Shown piece by piece: positions 10,701-22,733 of a stretch of 50,443 bases of DNA. The notes beneath the pieces are model-generated. The model was not told where the DNA came from. It saw only the letters and a list, made by a program, of their open reading frames with translations, and made no database searches. Positions within the stretch are counted from its first letter, which is position 1. Every line of letters starts with the position of its first letter. The DNA is from Candidatus Saccharimonadota bacterium. Its GTDB lineage: Bacteria > Patescibacteriota > Saccharimonadia > Saccharimonadales > 2-12-FULL-41-12. The position numbers and the translations under genes were made by a program. Location: assembly GCA_016219345.1 (NCBI GenBank), contig JACRNE010000007.1, forward strand, positions 1-50,443, written 5' to 3'.

Positions 10701-11617
10701 GGGCAGAAACAAGCTATCAAGTCCAAAAACTTCGAGACAACCCAAGGTTAGCTGAACAAGAATTTAAATCTATTTCTGACGATAAAAAAACTAAGATAGT
10801 GTCTAAAATAACTTTTGAAAACCTATCAAAGACTTATAAGACACGTCCCAAGGCAGCCATTCTAAGAGAGCAAGGAGTCAACGGTCAGCTTGAAATGGCA
10901 GCGGCTTTTGACATGGCTGGATTTGAAACAGTCGATGTTCACCTAAACGATCTTGTGACTAACAAATTATCGCTGAAGGATTTTTCTGTTTTGGCAGCGT
11001 GCGGCGGGTTCTCTTATGGTGACGTTCTGGGTGCAGGACAGGGGGTAAACAAGTCAATTTTATTTAATGATAAATTACTAAATCAATTTAAGGATTTCTT
11101 CGAGAGGAAAGACACCTTGACACTCGGCGTGTGTAATGGCTGCCAGATGCTCTCAGGACTAAAGGATCTCATCCCTGGAGCAGAATTCTGGCCTAAGTTT
11201 TCACATAATCTTTCCGGGAGATTTGAAGCTAGGTTAGTAAACTTAAAAATTAATAAAAGTCCTTCAATTTTATTTAAAGGAATGGACGGATCAATTCTAC
11301 CAATACCGGTCGCACACGGTGAAGGAAGGGTGATATTTGACTCTTCTGCTGATGAAAAATATGCACTTGAAAATAATCTTGTCTCCGCACAGTACGTCGA
11401 CGGCGCTGGCAACGCAGCAAATAATTACCCAGCAAATCCTAACGGCTCAAAAAATGGCATGACATCTATGACAAGTCTGGATGGAAGAGCCACTATTTTA
11501 ATGCCTCATCCTGAAAGAGTATTCTTAACAAAACAGCTATCATGGCGTCCTGAAAATTGGGATAAAAATAGCCCATGGCTAAGAATATTTCAGAATGCAC
11601 GAGATTTTATAGGTTAG
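7778..11617 (+). CDS. purL: Phosphoribosylformylglycinamidine synthase, fused PurL-PurQ
   Basis: 1279 aa; [34 protein letters not shown]; C-terminal glutaminase with [13 protein letters not shown] and MPHPERVF. Confidence 0.96.
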   Translation: [1279 protein letters not shown]

Positions 11618-11656
11618 TGCTTGACTGTGCGTTAGCCCGCACCATAAGCTGTTTAT

Positions 11657-12928
11657 ATGGTTTTAACACGTGCCGACAAACTACGAACTAAGATACAAAA
11701 TTTATCTATTGGCAAAAAACAGCCAAAGCTATCTATAAATGACGTCCAACCAGCACTTGATTATATCCAGGCGTACTGGCACAAACTGGAAAGGTATCAT
11801 CCTAAAGATGACGAAAATATAATAGGTTTACCTAATAAATTCTTAGTGCCATCTTTTGAGGAAGGGCATGAGTTTGATTTTAACGAGATGTATTACTGGG
11901 ACAGTTATTTTATGGTCCAAGGTATTCTAGACGATCAGCACAAAGAAATGGTCATTGGAACTTTAGATAATCTTACCTACCTTTTCGAGAGGTTTAATGT
12001 CATTCCAAATGCTTCTAGGCTATATTTGAGCAGTCGCTCACAACCACCATTGCTCACAAGTTTTATCTGGGATGTTTATGAGTCTTACGATCTAGACCAG
12101 AAATGGCTAGACAAGCACATAGACATAGCTAGGAGAGAATATGAGACGGTTTGGCTAGGAACACGCAAACCTAACGCAAGACAGGTCTACAGAGGCTTGA
12201 GCCGCTATTACGACATCAACTACATCCATGATATAGCGGAAACCGAAAGCGGCTGGGATATGACACCTCGTTTTAACAGAAAGGCCTTGGACTATCTACC
12301 TATTGACTTGAATTGCCTTCTTTACAAATACGAACTTGATTTTGCCAGATATTACCAGCTGAAGGATGATTTGAATGCTTCTGCTGAATGGGAGCAAAAA
12401 GCAGAGACACGAAAACAAACCATAAATGATCTTATGTGGAGTAATCTAAGAGGGCTGTTTTTTGACTACAATTATGTCAAGGAGAAGCGGGGAACTGTGA
12501 GTTCGCTAGCTGCTTATTATACGATGTGGGCAGGGTTAGCAAGCGACGAACAGGCAGAAAAACTTGTTAAAGCATTGAGCCGTTTTGAATACGATGGCGG
12601 CCTAGCCACCACGGACCTACAGCCAAATATGTATGTCATCGGCACCCCGATAACTCCAACTCAATGGGCGTATCCAAACGGTTGGGCGCCACTCCATTTT
12701 ATAGTTATCGAAGGCTTAGAGCGCTACGGATATCACAAAGATGCTGAGAGAATAGCTAAAAAATGGCTTCAGACAAACTTAGACTGGTTCAATGAGCATG
12801 GAGTTTTTCTGGAAAAATATAACGTAGTAAATCCAACCAAACCGCCGCAAAAAGGACTTTACCCATCGCAGACAGGATTTGGCTGGACTAACTCTGTGTT
12901 TGCTTATCTAGCTAAGAAGTATTTGTAG
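11657..12928 (+). CDS. Trehalase-like GH37 glycoside hydrolase
   Basis: FNEMYYWDSYFMVQGIL, SRSQPPLLTSFI, ESGWDMTPRF, PTQWAYPNGWAPLHFIVIEGLERYG. Confidence 0.88.
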   Translation: MVLTRADKLRTKIQNLSIGKKQPKLSINDVQPALDYIQAYWHKLERYHPKDDENIIGLPNKFLVPSFEEGHEFDFNEMYYWDSYFMVQGILDDQHKEMVIGTLDNLTYLFERFNVIPNASRLYLSSRSQPPLLTSFIWDVYESYDLDQKWLDKHIDIARREYETVWLGTRKPNARQVYRGLSRYYDINYIHDIAETESGWDMTPRFNRKALDYLPIDLNCLLYKYELDFARYYQLKDDLNASAEWEQKAETRKQTINDLMWSNLRGLFFDYNYVKEKRGTVSSLAAYYTMWAGLASDEQAEKLVKALSRFEYDGGLATTDLQPNMYVIGTPITPTQWAYPNGWAPLHFIVIEGLERYGYHKDAERIAKKWLQTNLDWFNEHGVFLEKYNVVNPTKPPQKGLYPSQTGFGWTNSVFAYLAKKYL

Positions 12929-13483
12929 TTATTTTTCGGCAGGCTTTTTCTTTGACTCGCCTTTATCACTATATAGGCTTTTAACCTGAGCAAGTAGATA
13001 GAAACCAATCAATGCGCCGAGCGCCGCACCAAGCAATGAACCAAAGCCACCACCGTAACGACCATCTACGAAGACCGCGATAACACCGTAAGCTAGGTTG
13101 AATAGAGTAGAGATTAGCAAAATATCCCAACCGCGTTTTTTACTCTTGTCCTTAAGGCCAGGGAAGGCGATTAGTAGAAGAGCTGCACTTACAACAATCG
13201 CTCCGACTGCAACATAATACGTTGGTCCTAGATCGTAAGTTGGCGTATCAACACCGTAAGCACGAGAAATATCGTTCCAGTAATTAACAACTTGGTCTAC
13301 ATAATGACCAGCTCGCCACAAATTCCAGGCTGCTAAAAGCTGCAAAATACCAAAGATCAGTGCTATCCAAGGAAACCACTCTACAAGGCCTTTGCGACCA
13401 TTAGCTGGTATCTGGAAAGGAGCCTTTTTTACTAGATACTCGTCCATTAATTTTTCTATTGATTTAAACATTTTATCCCCCAA
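12929..13483 (-). CDS. Multi-TM membrane protein of unknown function
   Basis: Intact ORF with about four hydrophobic segments and a charged C-terminus. Confidence 0.7.
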   Translation of the reverse strand: MGDKMFKSIEKLMDEYLVKKAPFQIPANGRKGLVEWFPWIALIFGILQLLAAWNLWRAGHYVDQVVNYWNDISRAYGVDTPTYDLGPTYYVAVGAIVVSAALLLIAFPGLKDKSKKRGWDILLISTLFNLAYGVIAVFVDGRYGGGFGSLLGAALGALIGFYLLAQVKSLYSDKGESKKKPAEK

Positions 13484-13575
13484 GGTTTTATATGATTAGT
13501 TTAAGAATACCTCTTTTTTATTATTTTAATCAATACAGCCTGTGGAAAGGTGTGACTTAAGCTACAATTAAATGA

Positions 13576-16500
13576 ATGGGAAGTTACGGCTTAGAATACA
13601 AAAAACTAAACTCCGCTCAGCAAAAAGCTGTAGATACTATTGATGGTCCGCTTTTAGTGATTGCCGGGCCAGGTACGGGTAAAACGCAACTACTAGCAAT
13701 GAGAGTGGCTAATATTCTCAAGTCTACAGATACGGATCAGTATTCCATCCTATGCCTAACATTCACTAATAAAGCAGCCGTGAACATGAAGGATAGAATA
13801 ATTAAGCTCACTGACGGAGGTGGAGCAGGAGTTAATGTAAGAACTTTTCACAGTTTTGCGGCCGAAATTATGAATTTATATCCGGACAGCTTCTGGCAAG
13901 GTGCTGATTTAACGGTTGCTCCAGAATCAGTACAGTTAGACATAATCGAGTCAATTATCTCAGAGCTGCCACTAGATAATCCGCTGGCGCTAAAGTTTGC
14001 TGGCCAATACACACTAGTAAATGATGTTCAAAGCGCGATTAATTTGGTTAAAGAGGCTGGTCTTACCCCTGATGATCTTAAAAAAATAATTAACTCGAAC
14101 ATCGCCTATATAGAGTCAATAAGCCAGGATCTAATAGAAATTTTTTCACCCAGGCTATCCAACAAGAAATTAAAACCACTGTTAAGTCTGGTCGAAAAGC
14201 TACCAGAACAAAAAGAAGAATTTAAATTTCCATTTCTGTCATTTAAGAAAGCGTTGAGCGAAAATCTATCCATAGCGATTGATAAAGATCTTGAAGGCGC
14301 CGGCACTATAAATACCCGCAAAATTAAAAATAAATTAATCCAAAATATTGATGGTAACTTTGGCCCGTTTGAGGAAATTAAGAGAAACAATTGGTGGCTA
14401 AATCTAGCTGAAGTTTATGAATCATATAGAGAGGAAATGCATAAAAGGGGATTTTATGACTACTCTGACATGATTGTGGAGGTGATATCAGAGCTTAGTC
14501 AGAACCCTGATATGCTAGCGGACTTGCAGGAAAGATATTTATACGTTTTGATTGACGAATTTCAAGATACAAATCCCGCCCAACTAGCCTTAGCTAAGCT
14601 AGTCTCTGAGCATTATTCCGATGAAGGTAAGCCGAATATTATGGCTGTCGGCGACGATGATCAATCAATATATAAATTCAACGGTGCTGAACTAAGCAAT
14701 ATGATGAACTTCAAGCGAGAATACCCACAAGGTGAACTAATAGTCTTAACAGATAATTACAGATCATCACAAGCCATTCTTGAGACTTCAGAAACAGTGA
14801 TTAACTTAGCATCAAATAGGTTAGTTGGTAGATTCGAAGGTCTCAATAAAAAATTAACAGCCGCTACAGATGATAGATCTAAATCCATAATTATTGCTGA
14901 AAAGTACTCCTCTAGGGAAGAGCAGCTGTCAGCGGTAGCCCGCAGAGTAAAGGAGGACAAGAAAAAAGGCCTAGAAATAGCTGTCATAGCCAGAAATCAC
15001 GACAGCTTGATTAAGATGGCATCACTTTTGCAGCAGGTGAGTGTACCTGTCCATTATGAACAGCAGTCCAACATTTTGGATCATGAGATGGTTAAGCAGG
15101 TGTATTTAGTAATCAGCCTTTTAGAATCTCTGCAAAACGGCGATAGAAACAACGTTAATGCAACAATTCATAAGGTCATCAGACATCCGCTCTGGGGAAT
15201 TAAGCCAGAAAATCTATGGTCACTGGCAAAGAATAATTTTAACAGTCCAAATTGGCTTGAAAGCATGCTTGGCTCAAATGATGAGACGATTAAAAATTTA
15301 GCCAATTGGTTTTTATGGCTATCAAAAGAATCCTCACGCCAGCCTTTGGCCGTAACTCTTGAATATATCTTGGGCTTACGTGGAAATAAAAAATTCACCT
15401 CTCCTATGAAATCCTACTTTTTAGATGAAAAACAGGATGTGGGAACATACTTTCACGGTATAAGCGCAGTCCAACTGCTACGCTCGCTTGTAAATGATTT
15501 TTCTAAATCTGGCGAGCCTAGCTTATCTGATCTAGTAAGATTTATCGACATAAATATGAATAATCATAAAATCATAGCCGATGAATCACCATTTGTTTCA
15601 GGAAACGATGGAGTGCAGCTCTTAACAGTTCATAAATCTAAGGGACTAGAGTTTGATAGTGTTTATATAGTTGATCTTATAGAAAAAAATTGGCAGCCGC
15701 GCGGTCACTCACGTAAATCACCTCTTAATCTACCGCTGCAGCCAGCCGGTGATGATATAGACGATTACGTGCGGCTCTTGTACGTAGCCATCACAAGAGC
15801 CAGGAGAAAAGTTTATCTAAGTGGTTTTTGCAAAGATCATTCAGGCTCAGACGTAGCTTTATCACCACTGTTTTTAAGTTCATTTGATGTCAAAGATGCC
15901 AAAGAAAATGCACCAGAAAATCTAGTAGGTATTTTGGAAGCACACTTGCATTGGCCTGATCTTTCAAAGGCTGATGAGAAGGAAGTATTAAAGGCTAGGC
16001 TTAAAACTTACAATCTAAGTGTTACGGATCTTATTAACTTTCTTGATCTTGAAAATGCTGGGCCGAAATACTTTAAAGAACATAATCTGCTCAGGCTACC
16101 TGAAGCAAAAAGCCCAAGTCTTTCCCACGGAACCGCTATGCATTCTGCTCTGGAGTATGCCCAAAAATTAACAAACCAAAATAAATTTAATTTAGAAGAA
16201 GTAGTTAATAAATACGAAGGATCATTAAAGAATGAACGTCTCTCTGTAGCTGAGTATCAGAAATTTCTGAAGCATGGTCGCGCTATGCTAAAACAACTTT
16301 TTGAAGTTTATGGATACTCTCTAAGTCCAAACGGCAAGACAGAACAAAAACTAAAAGATATTATCGTAGATGAAGCCAGAATTAGCGGCAAGCTAGACGT
16401 AATAAATTCATACGCAGATGTAGTTGAGGTGGTGGACTACAAGACAGGTAAAGGCGTGCCTAGTATTCACAGCAAGGCGAAAAACCTGGAGGGTAAGATC

Positions 16501-16794
16501 TGGCGGTATAAAACACAACTGGCATTTTACCAGCTGCTTTTAGAAAGCAGTGGTAGATTAAGTAAAAATAAAACCTACATAGGCAAGGTTGTTTTTGTGG
16601 AGACCGATAATAAGAAGTCTTTGACTCAAAGTTACCAGCCAAATAAAGAGGAGTTGGGACAACTTAAAACATTAGTTACTTCTGTCTGGCAAAAAATAAT
16701 AAATCTAGACCTACCTGACACATCAAGATACACAGAAGATCATGAAGGCACCAAATCCTTTATGGCTGACTTGATAAATAACAATATTAACTGA
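13576..16794 (+). CDS. UvrD/PcrA-family helicase with C-terminal PD-(D/E)XK-like domain
   Basis: NSAQQKAVDTIDGPLLVIAGPGTGKT, DEFQDTNPAQ, VGDDDQSIYKFNGA, TVHKSKGLEFD, VAITRARRKVYLSG; C-terminal DVVEVVDYKTGK. Confidence 0.93.
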   Translation: MGSYGLEYKKLNSAQQKAVDTIDGPLLVIAGPGTGKTQLLAMRVANILKSTDTDQYSILCLTFTNKAAVNMKDRIIKLTDGGGAGVNVRTFHSFAAEIMNLYPDSFWQGADLTVAPESVQLDIIESIISELPLDNPLALKFAGQYTLVNDVQSAINLVKEAGLTPDDLKKIINSNIAYIESISQDLIEIFSPRLSNKKLKPLLSLVEKLPEQKEEFKFPFLSFKKALSENLSIAIDKDLEGAGTINTRKIKNKLIQNIDGNFGPFEEIKRNNWWLNLAEVYESYREEMHKRGFYDYSDMIVEVISELSQNPDMLADLQERYLYVLIDEFQDTNPAQLALAKLVSEHYSDEGKPNIMAVGDDDQSIYKFNGAELSNMMNFKREYPQGELIVLTDNYRSSQAILETSETVINLASNRLVGRFEGLNKKLTAATDDRSKSIIIAEKYSSREEQLSAVARRVKEDKKKGLEIAVIARNHDSLIKMASLLQQVSVPVHYEQQSNILDHEMVKQVYLVISLLESLQNGDRNNVNATIHKVIRHPLWGIKPENLWSLAKNNFNSPNWLESMLGSNDETIKNLANWFLWLSKESSRQPLAVTLEYILGLRGNKKFTSPMKSYFLDEKQDVGTYFHGISAVQLLRSLVNDFSKSGEPSLSDLVRFIDINMNNHKIIADESPFVSGNDGVQLLTVHKSKGLEFDSVYIVDLIEKNWQPRGHSRKSPLNLPLQPAGDDIDDYVRLLYVAITRARRKVYLSGFCKDHSGSDVALSPLFLSSFDVKDAKENAPENLVGILEAHLHWPDLSKADEKEVLKARLKTYNLSVTDLINFLDLENAGPKYFKEHNLLRLPEAKSPSLSHGTAMHSALEYAQKLTNQNKFNLEEVVNKYEGSLKNERLSVAEYQKFLKHGRAMLKQLFEVYGYSLSPNGKTEQKLKDIIVDEARISGKLDVINSYADVVEVVDYKTGKGVPSIHSKAKNLEGKIWRYKTQLAFYQLLLESSGRLSKNKTYIGKVVFVETDNKKSLTQSYQPNKEELGQLKTLVTSVWQKIINLDLPDTSRYTEDHEGTKSFMADLINNNIN

Positions 16795-16796
16795 TC

Positions 16797-17849
16797 TTAT
16801 CTAGGACTACGCACACCAAACTTTGGCGATCCATCCAGTAGAACCATACCAGTTGCAATAGTCTGTGCGACACGAATATGCTTATACATGGACTGATGTT
16901 CAGGGTTATCTGAGATTATTTTAGCAATCTCATCATCAAACCAAGAATCGACACTGAATACAGGCATTCTTCCATTGGTTAGAGCATTCTGATGATCTGT
17001 ATGTAGGGTGGTATTTGGGACCATATTCTTTATTAAGCCTACCCCTAGATGTTCGCCTCCACGCTGCTCATAACCCTTAGGATTTATACTACAAACTGTA
17101 TCTACAATCTCAGAAGGTGAAGGGATGTATAAGCCAGCCGCCGTAACGTTAGCACGGGCGCTTTCGGAAACTCGGCTGAATGCGTCATTTGAAAATTCAT
17201 CCTGGCCCATATAGGCCTTCACTAATCCTAAATAGCCTCCTGTCTGGTCAGAATAGGCGTTGCTTAGTGTCCAAAGCTGCTTTTCCAACGACATATTGGC
17301 GCCACATCCGTCCTTGCCAGACTTAGCATCACCATGTGTGCCTGAGGTATATCCTGCTTGTCTTAATATTTCATCGAACTCTTTGATATCTTGCTCGATA
17401 CTACCAGCATATTCGGGCTTAAGAGTCCTTTTCAAAACACTGTAAGCAACAGACATGGATACGCTAGCGCCAAACGCTTGAGGCCCAAGGGCACGCTCGA
17501 ATTTCACCGGATCGTTATCATCATAGCCTTCGTTTTCTCTTTCATCACCACACCTTATTGCCGCACCTTTTGCCGTAGGCACATAAGACATTGACGCAGC
17601 TTCAAAGCCCCTGGCTGCATCATCCACGCTTATCTCACCATTTTCAATACGCGAACTCAGAGAAACGCCACCGGACCACAAAACATCTGGTGTTACCTCA
17701 TTTAGGGCTCCAACTATCACAATTTGCCCCGAATTTTGTGACTGCTCATGAATTGATGTTTTGAGCTCGTCTAGACCGCTCTGTCTTTCCATGCCTACTC
17801 CTATTATATTTGCTGAATTATCCATACCACTACCTTCGAAAGAACGCAT
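16797..17849 (-). CDS. Conserved hypothetical with a carbonic-anhydrase-like Cys/His/Cys motif set
   Basis: CGDER and HGDAKSGKDGCGA motifs; see findings. Confidence 0.6.
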   Translation of the reverse strand: MRSFEGSGMDNSANIIGVGMERQSGLDELKTSIHEQSQNSGQIVIVGALNEVTPDVLWSGGVSLSSRIENGEISVDDAARGFEAASMSYVPTAKGAAIRCGDERENEGYDDNDPVKFERALGPQAFGASVSMSVAYSVLKRTLKPEYAGSIEQDIKEFDEILRQAGYTSGTHGDAKSGKDGCGANMSLEKQLWTLSNAYSDQTGGYLGLVKAYMGQDEFSNDAFSRVSESARANVTAAGLYIPSPSEIVDTVCSINPKGYEQRGGEHLGVGLIKNMVPNTTLHTDHQNALTNGRMPVFSVDSWFDDEIAKIISDNPEHQSMYKHIRVAQTIATGMVLLDGSPKFGVRSPR

Positions 17850-17922
17850 ATGTTCTAAAATATCCTCTTCTAATTTTTTGATTTATTTAACAAACAAGTA
17901 GGTAATATACTCCTAGTTTTAA

Positions 17923-18276
17923 CTAGATGCAAGGGCCTTCATACAGTTGAGGGGAGCTACTTTTTCTAAGCTCTTCCTCAACTTCTAAAAATTCTCTTAT
18001 TATGTCTGTTTTTAGAGGTGTTTTTGACATGGCCCCAATCCTGCCTAGGTTTAAGAGACTTTCTTCTATCTGGTGCATTGAGCTAGGCCTATCGGGTACT
18101 CTTTCTGAAACAACTATCTTACCGTCAACTCTTCCAACGACCGTATCTTCACCAAGCAGCCGGTCTGAATCGTCCTTGCTCAGAACATCGAAGGGCACAA
18201 TCAGCCCATCCACCACTATGGTACCGAACTCGTGAGCTCTATATTGTGGTCTTAGAAAGGGGTCTCGCTCTGCCAT
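17923..18276 (-). CDS. Hypothetical protein
   Basis: 117-aa ORF upstream of the 16797-17849 gene. Confidence 0.5.
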   Translation of the reverse strand: MAERDPFLRPQYRAHEFGTIVVDGLIVPFDVLSKDDSDRLLGEDTVVGRVDGKIVVSERVPDRPSSMHQIEESLLNLGRIGAMSKTPLKTDIIREFLEVEEELRKSSSPQLYEGPCI

Positions 18277-18334
18277 TAATCAGCACTCCATAAAATATCT
18301 AAAAAAACTACTATACTACTTTTACATTATTTGT

Positions 18335-18766
18335 CTAGTATTTTCTTTTGGAGTGTTTTTTTAGGTTGGCTAACTGCAATCTTACAGCCTGGCGGTCCAT
18401 CATAGCTTGTGCCTCTGAGAGCGACACAGCATCTTTAGCCTTAGATATCATTTCCTCGGCGCGCTTTAGAGCTGCTTGAGCTTCCTGTTCACTAACCTCA
18501 AAAGGCGTATCGAGCTCATCCACGAGAACTTGGATGGTGTCATTTAGTATCTCAACTGTTCCGTCATATACGCCATACTGGTCGCGTTGATCGTCTTTGT
18601 CGGCTTTTTTCTTCCTAACGCTCAGTAGGCCTGGAGCAACTTCGCCGAGAAGTGGCGCGTGACCACCATAAACGCCGATAGTACCACCGGTTGTAGGAAC
18701 CATGACCTCATAGACATCTTCGTCTATTTCAGTCCCTGAGAGTGTTATTAGTTTCAGGTGTATCAT
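18335..18766 (-). CDS. atpC: ATP synthase epsilon subunit
   Basis: VMVPTTGGTIGVYGGHAPLLGEVAPGLL; operon position. Confidence 0.95.
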   Translation of the reverse strand: MIHLKLITLSGTEIDEDVYEVMVPTTGGTIGVYGGHAPLLGEVAPGLLSVRKKKADKDDQRDQYGVYDGTVEILNDTIQVLVDELDTPFEVSEQEAQAALKRAEEMISKAKDAVSLSEAQAMMDRQAVRLQLANLKKHSKRKY

Positions 18767-20299
<1,533 letters not shown>

Positions 20300-21169
20300 T
20301 CATGCGGCTACGGCCTCGGCTCCGCCGACTATCTCCGCAATCTCTTGCGTAATCGCTGCCTGGCGAGCTGTGTTAAATTCTAATGTTAAATCATCAATAA
20401 TTTCGGTAGCGTTATCCGTTGCACTCTTCATTGCTACCATTCGTGCAGAATGCTCGCTAGCTAGACTTTCTAAGACTGCCTGCCATAGTTGAGCTTCGAT
20501 TAATCTAGTCACAGCAGGTTCAACTATTGTTTCAATCCCTGGCTCAAAAATAGCTACTTCTAGTTCAGACCAAGTTTTTTCGCCCTCAACTTTTGTAGGT
20601 AGAAGCTCATTTACACGTACTTCCTGCGATATATTAGAGACAAATCCAGTGTAGATGATATTGACTGCATCAATTGATTTGTTTGAATACATCTCAAAGA
20701 TCGAGTGTACAATCGGCCTAATGTCTGAAGGCTTTGGATCCTTAGCAAACATCGGGTAGGCGCTAGCAAGCTCCACACCGTTTAATCGGGCAACAAAGGT
20801 TGAGCCTACGCGGCCGACGGTAACCACTTTGGTCTTTATTTTGGCCTTTCTATCTTCTTCAAGCTGAACCACTAAACGCTTTAGAACACTACTGTTATAG
20901 GCACCTGCTAGCCCTCTATCACTGGTTATAACAATGACTAAACGGCTGTCAATCGGACGTGTTACAAATAATGGATGATTAGCCACATCGCTAACTCCAC
21001 CAATGCGCTTTAATATCTCCTGAGCAGCGCTACGATAGTCTCTGGTGGTAACAGCCTCAGCCTGTGCTCGACGCATCTTTGAAGCAGCTACCAACTCCAT
21101 AGCTTTGGTGATTTGCTTAGTGTTCTTTACAGAACCAATTCGCCTTTTTAACTGCTGCGTTGAACCCAT
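20300..21169 (-). CDS. atpG: ATP synthase gamma subunit
   Basis: LKRRIGSVKNTKQITKAMELVAASKMRRAQ, ITSDRGLAGAYN, NTARQAAITQEIAEIVGGAEA. Confidence 0.97.
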   Translation of the reverse strand: MGSTQQLKRRIGSVKNTKQITKAMELVAASKMRRAQAEAVTTRDYRSAAQEILKRIGGVSDVANHPLFVTRPIDSRLVIVITSDRGLAGAYNSSVLKRLVVQLEEDRKAKIKTKVVTVGRVGSTFVARLNGVELASAYPMFAKDPKPSDIRPIVHSIFEMYSNKSIDAVNIIYTGFVSNISQEVRVNELLPTKVEGEKTWSELEVAIFEPGIETIVEPAVTRLIEAQLWQAVLESLASEHSARMVAMKSATDNATEIIDDLTLEFNTARQAAITQEIAEIVGGAEAVAA

Positions 21170-21170
21170 G

Positions 21171-22709
21171 TTAGGCTTTTGTCTCCTCGTAATCTTTAGA
21201 GATCTTTTTAGCTGCAGCCAGAATAGTCTCTTTCATCTTATCGTCTGGCTTATCGCCTTCATTAAGCTTTTCCATGAGTTTCTTATGGTTACGATTTAGC
21301 TCAGACAATACTGCTTTAGCAGCCTCACGTACATCTTTAACAGCAACCTTATCAAACAATCCTTCTGTAGCGGCTAAAAGTAGGGAAGTTTGTTCCCAGA
21401 CAGAATATGGGGAATATTGAGGCTGTTTTAGAAGTTCAGTTAGTCGCTGTCCGCGCTCTATACGATGCTTTGTGTCGGCATCAAGGTCAGTTGAGAATTG
21501 AGCAAAAGCCGCAAGCTCACGGAACTGGGCTAGGTTAAGCCTTAGACTTCCGGCCACACTCTTAACAGCTTTGGTCTGTGCACTACCACCGACACGCGAT
21601 ACAGATGTACCAACAGCAATAGCTGGTCGAATACCCTGGTAGAACAAGTTTGTTTCTAGGAAGATCTGACCGTCCGTAATAGAAATCACGTTAGTTGGGA
21701 TATAAGCAGAAATATCTCCAGCTTGTGTCTCGATGATAGGTAGGGCAGTCAAGCTTCCAGCACCTTTGGCGTCAGATAATTTAGCTGAGCGCTCAAGCAA
21801 GCGTGAATGTAGATAGAAGACATCGCCAGGGAAAGCCTCACGTCCTGGTGGGCGACGAAGCAACAAACTCATCTGTCTGTAGGCGTTAGCGTGCTTGGAT
21901 AAATCATCATGAATAATCAAGGCATGTTGGCCATTATCACGGAAATATTCACCCATGGCGGTTCCGGCGTATGGGGCTAGATATTGCAAGCTGGCAGGAT
22001 CAGAAGCAGAAGTAGCAACCACAATTGATTGCTCCATCACACCTTCACGCTTAAGCCTCTCAACCAAACGAGCAACCTTGCTGGATTTTTGCCCAACCGC
22101 AACGTAGATGTTAATAACACCAGTGTTTTGGCGATGTTGGTTAATCATAGTATCGATAGCAACAGCAGTCTTTCCAGTTTGACGGTCACCAATAATCAAC
22201 TCACGCTGACCACGACCGATAGGAATCATAGTGTCAATTGCCGCAATACCTGTCATCAAAGGCTCATGAACGCTTTTTCGGTCTAGAACACCTGGGGCTG
22301 GATTTTCAATAGCACCAGTTTTCTTAGCCTTAATAGGTCCCTTAGCGTCAAGTGGGCGGCCAAGCGGGTCGACTACACGTCCAACTAGTTCCGGACCAAC
22401 TGGTACGTCAAGGCTTCGGCCAGTTAGTTTTACTTTAGCGCCAGCCTTAACTAAAAGGTCGCTGTCTAGTAGCACTGCACCAATTTCGTTTTCACTAAGG
22501 TTTAAGGCAAAGGCTGAAATAACTTGGCCTTCAATCCCTTCAATCTCTAAAAGCTCGTTAAAGCCACACTCTTGCAGACCATAAATCCAGGCAATACCAT
22601 CACCAACCTTGGTTACGACTCCTACATCTTTAACCTCAGGCTGATCCTTTAGATTTTCTATTGCCTTTCTGATATCTGCTGACAGTTCTTTTATGCTAAT
22701 TTCACTCAT
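21171..22709 (-). CDS. atpA: ATP synthase alpha subunit
   Basis: [63 protein letters not shown]. Confidence 0.98.
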   Translation of the reverse strand: MSEISIKELSADIRKAIENLKDQPEVKDVGVVTKVGDGIAWIYGLQECGFNELLEIEGIEGQVISAFALNLSENEIGAVLLDSDLLVKAGAKVKLTGRSLDVPVGPELVGRVVDPLGRPLDAKGPIKAKKTGAIENPAPGVLDRKSVHEPLMTGIAAIDTMIPIGRGQRELIIGDRQTGKTAVAIDTMINQHRQNTGVINIYVAVGQKSSKVARLVERLKREGVMEQSIVVATSASDPASLQYLAPYAGTAMGEYFRDNGQHALIIHDDLSKHANAYRQMSLLLRRPPGREAFPGDVFYLHSRLLERSAKLSDAKGAGSLTALPIIETQAGDISAYIPTNVISITDGQIFLETNLFYQGIRPAIAVGTSVSRVGGSAQTKAVKSVAGSLRLNLAQFRELAAFAQFSTDLDADTKHRIERGQRLTELLKQPQYSPYSVWEQTSLLLAATEGLFDKVAVKDVREAAKAVLSELNRNHKKLMEKLNEGDKPDDKMKETILAAAKKISKDYEETKA

Positions 22710-22733
22710 GTTTTACTAACAATCATCCTTTCC

